Below, in pieces: positions 1-8,949 of a stretch of 64,000 nucleotides of DNA. Source of the stretch: Tateyamaria sp. syn59. Its GTDB lineage: Bacteria; Pseudomonadota; Alphaproteobacteria; Rhodobacterales; Rhodobacteraceae. The stretch's first letter is position 1; every line of letters starts with the position of its first letter. A program made the translations under genes and the position numbers. The notes under the pieces were generated by a model that saw only the letters and a list, made by a program, of their open reading frames with translations, had not been told where the DNA came from and did no database searches. The stretch covers positions 20,389-84,388 of the forward strand of contig NZ_VCBA01000022.1 in NCBI RefSeq assembly GCF_007995245.1, read 5' to 3'.

Positions 1-1320
1 ACCACGCCACGCACCGTTCCGATCCAGTCGGAAACCTTCAGCAACGCCGTCAACGCCGAAATCCGTCGGGCAGCGGAAACCGGGATCTATGACATTCGGG
101 GCGGCGGTGCGAAGCGGCGCGTGCCGCATTTTGACGACCTGCTGTTTCTGGGTGCATCGGTGTCCCGCTATCCGCTGGAAGGCTACCGCGAGCGGTGCGA
201 GACGTCGGTGACCTTGGGCGGGCGCTTTGCGCAAAAGCCAATAGAGCTGGACATTCCCATCACCATCGCCGGGATGAGCTTTGGCGCTCTGTCTGGGCCC
301 GCCAAAGAGGCCCTGGGGCGCGGTGCCTCGGCTGCGGGCACCTCTACGACGACGGGCGATGGCGGCATGACACCGGAAGAGCGGGAGCATTCGGACAAGC
401 TGGTCTACCAGTACCTACCGTCGCGATACGGTATGAACCCCAACGATCTGCGCAAGGCAGATGCCATCGAGATTGTGGTGGGGCAGGGGGCCAAGCCCGG
501 TGGCGGCGGTATGCTGCTGGGGCAAAAGATCAGCGACCGTGTGGCCGAGATGCGCACCTTGCCCAAGGGGATCGACCAACGCTCCGCCTGTCGGCACCCG
601 GATTGGACGGGGCCGGATGATCTTGAGATCAAAATCCTGGAATTGCGCGAAATCACCGGCTGGCAGGTGCCGATCTATGTGAAGGTCGGCGCGACGCGGC
701 CGTATTATGACACGGCGCTGGCGGTGAAGGCCGGGGCAGATGTGGTCGTGATGGACGGAATGCAGGGCGGCACGGCCGCCACGCAGGACGTGTTCATTGA
801 ACATGTCGGTATCCCGACCCTGGCCTGTATCCGTCCAGCCGTGCAGGCGCTGCAGGATCTGGGCGTGCATCGCGAGGTGCAGCTTGTCATTTCGGGCGGC
901 ATCCGCAACGGCGCGGATGTGGCCAAGGCGATGGCCCTGGGCGCGGATGCGGTTGCCATCGGGACTGCTGCGTTGATCGCTCTTGGCGACAATGATCCCA
1001 AATGGGAGGCGGAGTATCAAAAGTTGGGCACCACCGCCGGGGCCTATGACGACTGGCATGCAGGAAACGACCCCGCTGGCATCACGACGCAGGATCCGGC
1101 GCTCGCCGCGCGGCTTGATCCGGTTTATGCGGGGCGTCGGCTGCGCAACTACCTGAAGGTCATGACGCTTGAGGCACAGACCATCGCCCGCGCCTGCGGT
1201 CACAACCATCTGCACAACCTCGAACCCGAAGACCTGTGCGCCCTAACGATGGAGGCCGCCGCGATGGCCCGCGTGCCGCTGGCCGGGACCGACTGGTATC
1301 CGGGCAAGCCGGGGTTTTGA
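1..1320 (+). CDS. FMN-binding glutamate synthase-like subunit (MgsC/GlxD family), 5' truncated
   Basis: The reading frame is open from base 1, so the N-terminus lies outside the window; a GTG at 121 is only an internal codon. The protein resembles the FMN-binding synthase domain of glutamate synthase large subunit: a (beta/alpha)8 barrel with GGTAATQDVF at about 772-800 and a phosphate-binding stretch GGIRNGADVAKAMALGADA at about 895-955. In Proteobacteria such stand-alone domains are the C subunit of N-methylglutamate synthase (MgsABC) or the GlxD protein of GlxBCD, and usually sit beside a type III glutamine-synthetase-like gene, as here (50 bp downstream). The reaction is probably transfer of an amide or methylamine-derived nitrogen to 2-oxoglutarate. 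Which of the two functions applies cannot be decided without the upstream genes. Confidence 0.8.
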   Translation, partial: TTPRTVPIQSETFSNAVNAEIRRAAETGIYDIRGGGAKRRVPHFDDLLFLGASVSRYPLEGYRERCETSVTLGGRFAQKPIELDIPITIAGMSFGALSGPAKEALGRGASAAGTSTTTGDGGMTPEEREHSDKLVYQYLPSRYGMNPNDLRKADAIEIVVGQGAKPGGGGMLLGQKISDRVAEMRTLPKGIDQRSACRHPDWTGPDDLEIKILELREITGWQVPIYVKVGATRPYYDTALAVKAGADVVVMDGMQGGTAATQDVFIEHVGIPTLACIRPAVQALQDLGVHREVQLVISGGIRNGADVAKAMALGADAVAIGTAALIALGDNDPKWEAEYQKLGTTAGAYDDWHAGNDPAGITTQDPALAARLDPVYAGRRLRNYLKVMTLEAQTIARACGHNHLHNLEPEDLCALTMEAAAMARVPLAGTDWYPGKPGF

Positions 1321-1369
1321 GCAGCGCGATTTTGTATTTCAGACATTCATTCAGAGGGGAGAGCGCATT

Positions 1370-2698
1370 ATGATAACGGATCTGGCTGCTTTCGCGCAGA
1401 ACAACGGCGTCAAATACTTCATGATCTCGTTCACCGATCTGTTCGGCGGGCAACGCGCCAAGCTGGTACCAGCGCAGGCCATCGCCGAGATGCAGGACGA
1501 GGGTGCAGGCTTTGCCGGGTTCGCCACCTGGCTCGACATGACACCGGCGCATCCCGACATGCTGGCCGTGCCTGACCCGTCGTCGGTCATTCAACTGCCG
1601 TGGAAACCGGAAGTAGCCTGGGTCGCCGCCAATTGCGTGATGGAGGGCAAGGATGTGGCTCAAGCCCCCCGCAACGTCCTGCGGTGTCTGATAGGTGAAG
1701 CCGCAGCGCAAGGGTTGCACGTCAAGACCGGGGTCGAGGCAGAGTTTTTTCTGCTGACACCGGACGGGAGCCAGATCAGCGACCCCTTCGATACGGCGGA
1801 AAAGCCCTGCTACGACCAACAGGCGGTCATGCGCCGTTACGATGTGGTGCGCGAGATCTGCGACTACATGCTCGATCTGGGCTGGGGGCCGTACCAGAAC
1901 GACCACGAGGACGCGAACGGCCAGTTCGAAATGAACTGGGAATTCGACGACGCGCTGAAAACAGCGGACAAGCACAGCTTTTTCAAGTTCATGACCAAGT
2001 CGGTTGCTGAAAAGCACGGGCTCCGCGCAACGTTTATGCCGAAACCGGTCGAGGGGCTGACAGGCAACGGCTGCCACACCCATATCTCGGTCTGGGACGC
2101 GCCGGGCGATGCCGCCACCACCAACGTGTTTGCAGGTAACGGTGATGGCCCGACCGGTGAGGTCGGCCTGAGCGCACAGGGCAAACACTTTTTGGGCGGC
2201 ATTATGGCCCATGCCACTGCCATGGCGGCGATCACGAACCCGACGGTGAATTCCTACAAGCGCCTTAATGCGCCCACGACCCTCTCCGGTGCGACCTGGG
2301 CGCCGAACACCGTAACCTGGACGGGCAACAACCGCACCCACATGGTCCGCGTGCCGGGCCCCGGTCGGTTCGAGCTGCGCCTGCCCGATGGCGCGGCCAA
2401 TCCGTACCTGCTGCAAGCCGTCATCATCGCCGCCGGGCTGACGGGCCTGAAGGACAAGGCAGACCCGGGCCCGCGCCTCGACATTGACATGTATGCCGAA
2501 GGCCACAATGTGAAGGATGCTGCCAAGCTGCCCCTGAACATGCTGGACGCCCTGCGCGCGTATGACGGCGATACCAGTTTGAAAGCAATGATGGGCCAGG
2601 AATTCTCTGACGCCTTCCTGAAGCTCAAGCACCAGGAATGGACATCCTTCGTGTCCCATTTCTCAAGCTGGGAAAAAGAGCACACGCTGGATATCTAA
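1370..2698 (+). CDS. glnT: Type III glutamine synthetase-like ligase (GlnT / gamma-glutamylmethylamide synthetase family)
   Basis: This 442-residue protein has glutamine synthetase metal and ATP motifs: EAEFFLL (123-129), GQFEMNW (184-190), NGCHTHIS (233-240), and the C-terminal RVPGPGRFELRLPDG block. The length fits the GlnT/GmaS group rather than GlnA (about 470) or large GSIII (about 700). It would ligate glutamate with ammonia, or with methylamine to give gamma-glutamylmethylamide, at the cost of ATP in the cytosol. An AGAGGGGAGAG ribosome-binding stretch precedes the ATG. It follows the glutamate-synthase-like gene and is the last gene of that operon; the next gene is on the other strand. 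GlnT and GmaS are close homologues, so the substrate is undecided. Confidence 0.85.
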   Translation: MITDLAAFAQNNGVKYFMISFTDLFGGQRAKLVPAQAIAEMQDEGAGFAGFATWLDMTPAHPDMLAVPDPSSVIQLPWKPEVAWVAANCVMEGKDVAQAPRNVLRCLIGEAAAQGLHVKTGVEAEFFLLTPDGSQISDPFDTAEKPCYDQQAVMRRYDVVREICDYMLDLGWGPYQNDHEDANGQFEMNWEFDDALKTADKHSFFKFMTKSVAEKHGLRATFMPKPVEGLTGNGCHTHISVWDAPGDAATTNVFAGNGDGPTGEVGLSAQGKHFLGGIMAHATAMAAITNPTVNSYKRLNAPTTLSGATWAPNTVTWTGNNRTHMVRVPGPGRFELRLPDGAANPYLLQAVIIAAGLTGLKDKADPGPRLDIDMYAEGHNVKDAAKLPLNMLDALRAYDGDTSLKAMMGQEFSDAFLKLKHQEWTSFVSHFSSWEKEHTLDI

Positions 2699-2719
2699 GG
2701 GCCGTGGAAGGCGGTTCCG

Positions 2720-3151
2720 CTATTTGGCTGCTTTGCTTGCGGCCAAAAACTCGGAATAGTCACGATAGTAATCCGCCTCGTCATAGAAGTGAGACGCCAG
2801 AACCATGCAGACAGCGCCCTGGCTGAAATTGTCCATTTCGCGCCAAACCATGTTCTTGATGTAGAGACCGCGCCGTGGGTTGCGCAGCCATACGTCGGCT
2901 TTGGTCGTTCCGTCGTCGATTTTCATGCGGAAGCTGCCGGACAGGGCAAAAATGACCTGTTCAAGCTCCCGGTGCGCGTGACCGCCGCGCTCTGAATCGA
3001 CGGGCACGTTGTAGAGGTAATACACCCGACGGATGTCAAAGGGCACGTGGCGCCCCCCTTCAATGAAAGTGAGATCGCCACGCGGATCAGAGACGATCGG
3101 CAGGTCGATCATGCTGGCGTTTCCGTTGAAGTGAGGGATGTCTTCGTTCAT
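2720..3151 (-). CDS. fdtA: FdtA/QdtA-like dTDP-4-keto-6-deoxyglucose 3,4-ketoisomerase (cupin)
   Basis: This 143-residue small cupin matches the FdtA/QdtA/WxcM C-terminal family: RGDLTFIE (24-31), the histidine pair in RGGHAH (55-60) and the terminal SHFYDEADYYRDY (120-132). These enzymes move the keto group of dTDP-4-keto-6-deoxyglucose from C4 to C3, preparing it for transamination to a 3-amino-3,6-dideoxyhexose. It is last in a minus-strand cluster with two GT2 genes and an FdtB-like aminotransferase, which supports the role. The rmlA and rmlB genes needed for the substrate are not in the window. Whether the product is galacto (Fdt) or gluco (Qdt) configured cannot be read from the sequence. 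The Shine-Dalgarno signal is weak. Confidence 0.8.
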   Translation of the reverse strand: MNEDIPHFNGNASMIDLPIVSDPRGDLTFIEGGRHVPFDIRRVYYLYNVPVDSERGGHAHRELEQVIFALSGSFRMKIDDGTTKADVWLRNPRRGLYIKNMVWREMDNFSQGAVCMVLASHFYDEADYYRDYSEFLAASKAAK

Positions 3152-3292
3152 GTCGATGTCATCTCAAGCTTGGGTTTTCATGGCCAGGTTGATGTTTGTG
3201 CACTGCACGTACAGGAGTGTCTTTCATACCCTGTGCGGCAGGATTTGAAACGTGTTTCTCGCGAAGCGCGCGAACAAGCAATATGTGTGGGC

Positions 3293-4291
3293 TCACCGGT
3301 CTTTACGCCGCGCGATTGAGGCAGATAACCGCGCAAGACCCACAAACCAAGTATGTGACCGGACAGCGCGCTGGTACGCGAGCCGCTTGAACACGCCGGT
3401 GCCCGCTGCGGCCAAGGATGTTTGAAAGGGTGCCGAGCGGTGCATAGCCAGCCACACGTCAGTCAGACGTGGCGTTTCACTGGCAAGCTCGGGGGCGTTG
3501 AACACCATGGCCTGCGCCCGGATCGTCGCCCGCAAGGTGCGCAGAGCAAATGGCCCGTGCACGTCGGGACCAAAGCCATTGTCACATATCAGGTGCCACA
3601 GGCGCAGGCTGGCATCGGCTGCATCAAGACGGGCGGCACTCGGCCCCTTTGTGATCGCGGTGGCATTATCCTGCCGATAAAAGAACACGCCTGCGCAAAA
3701 GGCGATGCTGTCGCAGGCGAGAAAGAAACGCCGCACGGTATATTCATCGGCGAACGCGTTGAAATCATCAAAGCCCGTATCTTTCAAAAGCCGCATCGGC
3801 CACAAAGCATTGCCGGGAATTGTCCAATCCAGCGACGCCACAAAGGCCTCGCGCCCGGACAGGATTTTTTTTCTATCGCCCTGGTAACCCATGATCCTGC
3901 GGTCGTCCGTGCCGTCAGCATGATAAAACACAACATCGGGCAGAACCGCATCTGCCCCGGTCTCAACCGCACGTGCATGAAGCTGGGACAGCCAGTCGCG
4001 CGAAAACATATCATCCTGCGAGGAATAAACGAACCGCTGGCCAGTGGCGTGTGAAGCCGCGAAATTCACGGCCCTCGCGGCACTGCCAAGGTTATGGCCG
4101 GTGTGCAGGTATTTGATTCGGTCATCCGCATCCGCGTACCGTTGGATCACGGCGCGGCTGTCGTCGGTCGAACAATCGTCGATGCACAGCACCTCGAACC
4201 CGGCAAAGTCCTGTTGGCGCAGAGAGGCCAGCGTTTGGTCCAGAAAGGCGGCACCATTGTAAACGGGCAAAAAGACGGTGATTTCAACCAT
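3293..4291 (-). CDS. GT2 family glycosyltransferase
   Basis: The protein has an N-terminal GT-A fold: VFLPVYNG (6-13), CIDDCSTDDS (36-45) and a DXD-like QDD (92-94). A C-terminal half without a recognised motif follows. I chose the ATG at 4291 (332 residues) because it lies 2 bp after the stop of the upstream GT2 gene; a start at 4336 would add 15 non-homologous residues and overlap that gene by 43 bp. The enzyme probably transfers a nucleotide-activated sugar to a lipid-linked or cell-surface glycan on the cytoplasmic face, because it sits between amino-sugar genes and near an ABC exporter. Donor and acceptor cannot be predicted. Confidence 0.85.
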   Translation of the reverse strand: MVEITVFLPVYNGAAFLDQTLASLRQQDFAGFEVLCIDDCSTDDSRAVIQRYADADDRIKYLHTGHNLGSAARAVNFAASHATGQRFVYSSQDDMFSRDWLSQLHARAVETGADAVLPDVVFYHADGTDDRRIMGYQGDRKKILSGREAFVASLDWTIPGNALWPMRLLKDTGFDDFNAFADEYTVRRFFLACDSIAFCAGVFFYRQDNATAITKGPSAARLDAADASLRLWHLICDNGFGPDVHGPFALRTLRATIRAQAMVFNAPELASETPRLTDVWLAMHRSAPFQTSLAAAGTGVFKRLAYQRAVRSHTWFVGLARLSASIARRKDR

Positions 4292-4293
4292 GT

Positions 4294-5229
4294 TCAGAGG
4301 CCCATCTTGCGGGCGCGCCTGCGTTCTTTTTGCCATGTGTAAAGCGCCAGCAGGGGATGACGCGCGGCCAGACCATGGAACAACGCTCTGTCGTCGGCAT
4401 AGTACGCAGCGCCCAAGTCCGCCTTGACCTGTTCGGTGCGCAGAACATCCAGAACCTTGTGATCTTCAGTCAAACCAAAGTGCAACGCATCAAGCTTGCG
4501 CTGGCGCATGATGGCCTGCTGGGCCAAGAACCCTCTCCGCCGCCGGGCTTTGAAGGCCGCAATATCCGCATTGTATCCGTCCGAACTGGTTAGTCCCGCG
4601 CCAAGGCGATACTGCACCAGCGGTCTGTCGATAACCGCAACGCGGTCTTCCAATGCGGCACGGAACCCAAGTACCAGATCTTCGTATGCGTCCGGATCAA
4701 GGGGGCCGTACTTTTCATAAAGGCTGCGGTGCCACGCACCTGTCGCCCCGATGTATAGGGCCTTGGACCGCGCGGCGCGCGGCGTGTCCCAGTTGTTGTA
4801 AAACAGAGCTGTCCGGAAATTGCCCTCAACAGGCTGATCATCGAGGTCGATTACATCGGCGTAAGAACAAACAAGCAGCGCGTCCTTCTTCCCAAACGCC
4901 TTCGCAATCTCGGCGCTGCGATGCGGATAGGACATGTCATCGCCTGCCGCCGCGATCAAAACGTCGCCGCTGCTTAGCTCGTGCATGTTGTGAAGGTTAC
5001 CTGCAAGACCGAGGTTCTGCGAGTTGCGGTTCAGAATAATCCGGTGCGGTCCGCTGTAACCCGCGACGGTCTTTTCGATCACGTCAAAAGTATCGTCCCG
5101 TGAACAATCATCCGAAATGACGATTTCTAAGGTGACATCCGTCTGCTCAAGGGCAGACCTGACAGCCGCTGCCACGGTGTCACGCTGATTATAGGTCAGC
5201 AGGATATAGGAGAGCGATGGCGATGACAT
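4294..5229 (-). CDS. GT2 family glycosyltransferase
   Basis: This 311-residue protein begins with the typical GT2 segment SYILLTYNQRDTV (7-19), followed by the nucleotide-binding SDDCSRDDT (39-47) and the AGDDMS metal site (95-100). It is 21 bp downstream of the FdtB-like aminotransferase and immediately precedes the other GT2 gene, so the four genes fdtB-GT2-GT2-fdtA form one minus-strand operon. It likely adds a sugar, possibly the operon's own amino sugar, to a surface polysaccharide or lipid-linked repeat unit. The two GT2 proteins differ clearly in sequence, so they are not a recent duplication. The linkage made is not predictable. Confidence 0.85.
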   Translation of the reverse strand: MSSPSLSYILLTYNQRDTVAAAVRSALEQTDVTLEIVISDDCSRDDTFDVIEKTVAGYSGPHRIILNRNSQNLGLAGNLHNMHELSSGDVLIAAAGDDMSYPHRSAEIAKAFGKKDALLVCSYADVIDLDDQPVEGNFRTALFYNNWDTPRAARSKALYIGATGAWHRSLYEKYGPLDPDAYEDLVLGFRAALEDRVAVIDRPLVQYRLGAGLTSSDGYNADIAAFKARRRRGFLAQQAIMRQRKLDALHFGLTEDHKVLDVLRTEQVKADLGAAYYADDRALFHGLAARHPLLALYTWQKERRRARKMGL

Positions 5230-5250
5230 TCCGACGGCCGTGGCCCGACA

Positions 5251-6354
5251 CTATAGCGTCGGCGCCACCCTGTTGACGGTTTCAATGACTCGGTCCACAT
5301 CCGCATCGGGCATCTGCGGTCCAATCGGCAGGCTGAGCATGTTGTCTGCCAGCACCTCGGCAAGCGGGAACGCGCCTGCGGCATATCCAAGCCCGGCGTA
5401 GGCTTTTTGCCGATGCGGCGCGATGGGGTAGTGGATCAAGGTACTGATCCCTTCTTCGGACAGTTTTGCCATCAAGGCATCCCGTTTTGGGTGTTGCACG
5501 ACATAGAGGTGCCACACCGGATCGGCCCAGTTCGGGACAAAGGGCGTCGTAACGCCCTGCAGCGCGCTGCTGTACTTACCTGCGATCTCACGCCGCCGCG
5601 CTGTCCAGGCATCCAGATGCTCAAGTTTTACTGCCAGCGCTGCCGCCTGCACGGGATCGAGCCGGCTATTGGTGCCTTGTTCGTCATTGACGTATTTCTT
5701 GCTGGATCCGTAGTTGCCAAGCACACGCACCTGGTCCGCAATATCCGTGCGATCGGTGGTGATCGCTCCGCCATCGCCAAGCGCGCCAAGGTTCTTACCG
5801 GGATAAAAGCTCCAACACACCACGTCTCCGTGGGCGCCGATGCGGCGGCCCTTGTACATGGCCCCGTGCGCCTGGGCGGCATCCTCGACCAGCACCAAGT
5901 CATGCTTTTGCGCGACCTCCAAAAGCGGATCAAGGTCTGCGGGCTGGCCGTAGAGGTGTACTGCAATGATCGCGCGGGTGCGTGCCGTGATAGCACTTGG
6001 AACCAGTGCCGGATCGACATTGTAGGTCTGCGCGTGCGGCTCCACGGGGATTGGTGTTGCCCCAACGGCTGAAACCGCCAGCCATGTGGCCACAAAGGTG
6101 TGCGACGGCACGATAACCTCGTCGCCCGGACCAATGTCCAGGGCGCGCAGACCCAGGATCAGGGCGTCCAAGCCATTGGCGACGCCGACGCAGTGTTTTG
6201 CACCGCAATACGTCGCATAGGCGGTCTCGAACGCCTCGACTTCCGGCCCCTGAATATACCAGCCGCTGGCCAGAACGCGCTGAACTGCAGCGTCAATGTC
6301 CGGTTGCAGCGCCAGATAGGCCGCGCGAAGATCAAGGAAGGGGATTTGCGCCAT
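5251..6354 (-). CDS. fdtB: DegT/DnrJ/EryC1/StrS PLP-dependent sugar aminotransferase (FdtB-like)
   Basis: This 367-residue enzyme has all landmarks of sugar-nucleotide aminotransferases: the N-terminal FLDLRAAYLAL, GVANGLDAL (57-65), EDAAQAHGA with its PLP-contacting Asp (157-165), and SFYPGKNLGALGDGG with the Schiff-base Lys187. FdtB/QdtB enzymes aminate C3 of the dTDP-3-keto-6-deoxyhexose made by the FdtA/QdtA isomerase, and an FdtA-like gene ends this operon, so that pairing is the best reading. Other sugar 4-aminotransferases share the fold, so the position of amination is inferred from context. It starts the minus-strand operon and diverges from the GNAT gene at 6518. Confidence 0.82.
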   Translation of the reverse strand: MAQIPFLDLRAAYLALQPDIDAAVQRVLASGWYIQGPEVEAFETAYATYCGAKHCVGVANGLDALILGLRALDIGPGDEVIVPSHTFVATWLAVSAVGATPIPVEPHAQTYNVDPALVPSAITARTRAIIAVHLYGQPADLDPLLEVAQKHDLVLVEDAAQAHGAMYKGRRIGAHGDVVCWSFYPGKNLGALGDGGAITTDRTDIADQVRVLGNYGSSKKYVNDEQGTNSRLDPVQAAALAVKLEHLDAWTARRREIAGKYSSALQGVTTPFVPNWADPVWHLYVVQHPKRDALMAKLSEEGISTLIHYPIAPHRQKAYAGLGYAAGAFPLAEVLADNMLSLPIGPQMPDADVDRVIETVNRVAPTL

Positions 6355-6517
6355 ATGCTCAGCCGTTTTTCAAAGTTCAGGTGTGCCGCCGGTCTACACT
6401 TGTTCTTGATCATGTGGAATGCGACAGTCCCTCGCCTTATTCGACCATTTTTTGGACCGTTTGCAACCAGATCGGAACCAGCGCGCCATAGCGCAAGGGA
6501 AACAAGGGGGTCACATC

Positions 6518-7078
6518 ATGACACACAAAGGCGTTGAACGGATGGAAGGTGTGCGCCTTGCTTTGCGTCTCGCACGGCCCGGCGATGCCGGATACATCTA
6601 CAGCCTGCGCATGGATCCCGCCTATAATCAGCATCTTTCTGCCGTGACAGGCACGGTAGAGGATCAGGCAAACTGGCTGCGGCGATATCTCGACCGGGAA
6701 GCGGCGGGGCAAGAGTATTACTACATCATTGAGCGGCTCGACACCGCACAGCCTTGCGGTGTTGTGCGGCTCTACGATATCGAAGCCGACGAATTCACAT
6801 GGGGCAGCTGGATCCTGGACAATACGAAACCGGCAAAGGCGGCGCTCGAGAGCGCCGTGCTCAGTTACATGATCGCGTTCGAGCGTCTGGACCTGACGAC
6901 ATCCAACTTTGACGCGCGCATCGGCAACGCCCGCGCCCTTGCGTTTTACAGGCGGTTGGGTGCCGAAGAGATGGGCCGGGATGCGCAGGATATCTTTTTC
7001 CGTTACACACGCGCGCAGTTTGAAAAAGACAGGGATCGCCACATGCGCGTCATACACGACCCGCAAACCGCGCAATGA
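6518..7078 (+). CDS. GNAT family N-acetyltransferase, probably acting on an amino sugar nucleotide
   Basis: This 186-residue GNAT-fold protein has the layout of RimJ/PseH-type enzymes: LRLARPGDAGYIYSLR near the N-terminus, a QANWLRRYL segment, GVVRLYDIE on the central strand, and NARALAFYRRLGAEE at the C-terminal CoA-binding helix. PseH-type members acetylate amino groups of nucleotide sugars. Next to FdtA/FdtB homologues it may convert dTDP-3-amino-3,6-dideoxyhexose to the 3-acetamido sugar, although characterised FdtC/QdtC enzymes are to my knowledge left-handed beta-helix proteins, so this would be a substitution. I chose the ATG at 6518 because AAGGGGG lies 7 bases upstream; an earlier in-frame start at 6419 lacks such a signal. 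Confidence 0.75.
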   Translation: MTHKGVERMEGVRLALRLARPGDAGYIYSLRMDPAYNQHLSAVTGTVEDQANWLRRYLDREAAGQEYYYIIERLDTAQPCGVVRLYDIEADEFTWGSWILDNTKPAKAALESAVLSYMIAFERLDLTTSNFDARIGNARALAFYRRLGAEEMGRDAQDIFFRYTRAQFEKDRDRHMRVIHDPQTAQ

Positions 7079-7162
7079 CGCCTCGTCGTCGTTTCGACTT
7101 TACAGAATATGGTTTAATGCCTAGCTGTCCATCCTTGTCCAACGGAACCAGAATGTATCTGC

Positions 7163-8935
7163 ATGTTTGAGAGCACGCTCGACAAATTGAACAGCAGACT
7201 GATCGTCCGCCTGCTGCGGGAAAACTTCCGCCTTCAGATCCGGAACTACTCGATCGCAATGGTGGCCATGGTTGGTATTGCCGCAACAACGGCGCTAACG
7301 GCATGGATCATGAAGGACATCATCGACTCGATGATCGAGTCCGGCAACCGGGCGCAGGTCTTTGGCGTCGCGGCATCGGTTGCGCTGATTTTCACCGTCA
7401 AAGGCATCGCAACCTACACGCAAACGGTATTTCTAAGCCGCGCTGGCAACAGCATTGTCGCGGCACAGCAGCGGCGCCTTTACGCCGCGATCCTCAAACA
7501 CGGCGTGTCCTTCTTCACCGAACGGGACTCCTCCGACCTCTTGATGCGGGTGACCTATTCGGCACAGGCCGCACGAACTGTGGTCGAAACGCTGGTGATG
7601 GGGTTTGTGCGCGATTTGCTGACCCTGATCGGGCTCATCGCCGTCATGATCTACCAGCAGCCCACGCTGTCGCTGTTTTCGCTGGTCTTCGGGCCTGTTG
7701 CCCTTTACGGCGTGCGCCGCATCCTAGTGCGCGTGCGCGACATCATGCAGGCCGAGATGACCTCGATGGCAGAGATCATCAAGGTCATTCAGGAAACGGC
7801 CATCGGCATTCGTGTGGTCAAGGCCTTCGCGCTTGAAGACCGGATGAACAAGCGGATGGACTCCGCCGTCGCCAATGTCGAAGACCGCGCCAACGCCATC
7901 GCGCGGCTTGAGGCGGCCACCAGCCCGCTGATGGAAACTCTGTCCGGCTTTGCCATCGCAGCCGTTGTCGCCCTGAGTGTTGTAAACCTCTTCGGCGAAG
8001 AGGCCAGCACACCGGGGCAGCTGATGTCCTTTGTGACAGCGCTTTTGATGGCCTATGAGCCGGCCAAGCGCCTTGCCCGGATGCGGGTCACAATTGAGGC
8101 CGGGATGATCGGTGTCGGCGTGATGTACGAAGTTGTTGATATGCCCGTCACCATGGTCGAAGCCGAAAACGCGCGCGACCTGCCCGCGGGTGCCAGCGCT
8201 GTCCATCTTCGCGATGTGCATTTCGAGTACAAGGATGATCAAACGATCCTGAACGGGCTCGATGTCGTCTTTCCCGCCGGTAAAACAACCGCACTTGTGG
8301 GTCCATCAGGTGGTGGCAAGTCCACGATCATGAACCTGATCATGCGCATGTACGACCCCACCTCTGGACAGATCGACATCGGTGACGTGGACTTGCGCGA
8401 AGCGACCTTTGCCTCGCTCCGGGAAAAGATCGCCTTTGTCGGGCAGGATACGTTCCTCTTCTCCGGCACGATCCGGCAGAACATCGCCTTGGGTAAACCG
8501 GAAACCACCGATGACGAGATCATCGCAGCAGCTAAGGCCGCACATGCTCACGACTTTATCAGCCAGTTCGATGACGGTTACGATACCATTGTCGGTGAAA
8601 ACGGTGCCAGCCTGTCGGGTGGCCAGAGGCAGCGGCTCGCCATCGCGCGCGCCGTGTTGCGTGACAGTCCGATCCTGCTGATGGACGAGGCAACAAGCGC
8701 GCTCGATTCTGAATCCGAACATTTGGTCAAGCAGGCGCTCGATGAACTGACCAAAGGGCGCACAACCATCGTCATCGCGCACCGCCTGTCCACGATCATC
8801 AACTCCGACCTCATTCTGGTGATCAAGGACGGCCGGGTCGAAGAGCAGGGAGACCTGAACACCTTGCTGGCCCAAAACGGCCTGTTCCGCAGGTTGTATG
8901 ACCGGCAATATGAAAAGGCCGAGCCAACGACCTAG
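7163..8935 (+). CDS. ABC exporter, fused permease and ATPase (MsbA-like half-transporter)
   Basis: The 590-residue protein has an N-terminal six-helix transmembrane domain (roughly residues 30-320) and a C-terminal ATPase. The ATPase has Walker A GPSGGGKST (380-388), signature LSGGQRQRLAIARA from 484, Walker B ILLMDEATSALD (504-515) and a switch histidine in IAHRLST. Homodimers of such half-transporters flip lipid-linked saccharides, lipids or peptides across the inner membrane. Its position among glycosyltransferase genes suggests export of a lipid-linked glycan or glycolipid. It follows the GNAT gene by 84 bp on the same strand and converges with the GT61 gene. Substrate is inferred only from context. 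Confidence 0.88.
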   Translation: MFESTLDKLNSRLIVRLLRENFRLQIRNYSIAMVAMVGIAATTALTAWIMKDIIDSMIESGNRAQVFGVAASVALIFTVKGIATYTQTVFLSRAGNSIVAAQQRRLYAAILKHGVSFFTERDSSDLLMRVTYSAQAARTVVETLVMGFVRDLLTLIGLIAVMIYQQPTLSLFSLVFGPVALYGVRRILVRVRDIMQAEMTSMAEIIKVIQETAIGIRVVKAFALEDRMNKRMDSAVANVEDRANAIARLEAATSPLMETLSGFAIAAVVALSVVNLFGEEASTPGQLMSFVTALLMAYEPAKRLARMRVTIEAGMIGVGVMYEVVDMPVTMVEAENARDLPAGASAVHLRDVHFEYKDDQTILNGLDVVFPAGKTTALVGPSGGGKSTIMNLIMRMYDPTSGQIDIGDVDLREATFASLREKIAFVGQDTFLFSGTIRQNIALGKPETTDDEIIAAAKAAHAHDFISQFDDGYDTIVGENGASLSGGQRQRLAIARAVLRDSPILLMDEATSALDSESEHLVKQALDELTKGRTTIVIAHRLSTIINSDLILVIKDGRVEEQGDLNTLLAQNGLFRRLYDRQYEKAEPTT

Positions 8936-8949
8936 TGTTCCGTCTGACG

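Noticed and set aside
1160..2659. Long open frame (499 codons) antisense to glnT
   Set aside because: Composition is Arg/His/Gly/Val-rich as expected from the complement of a high-GC gene, there is no ribosome-binding site or family motif, and the sense strand encodes a clear glutamine-synthetase-like protein.
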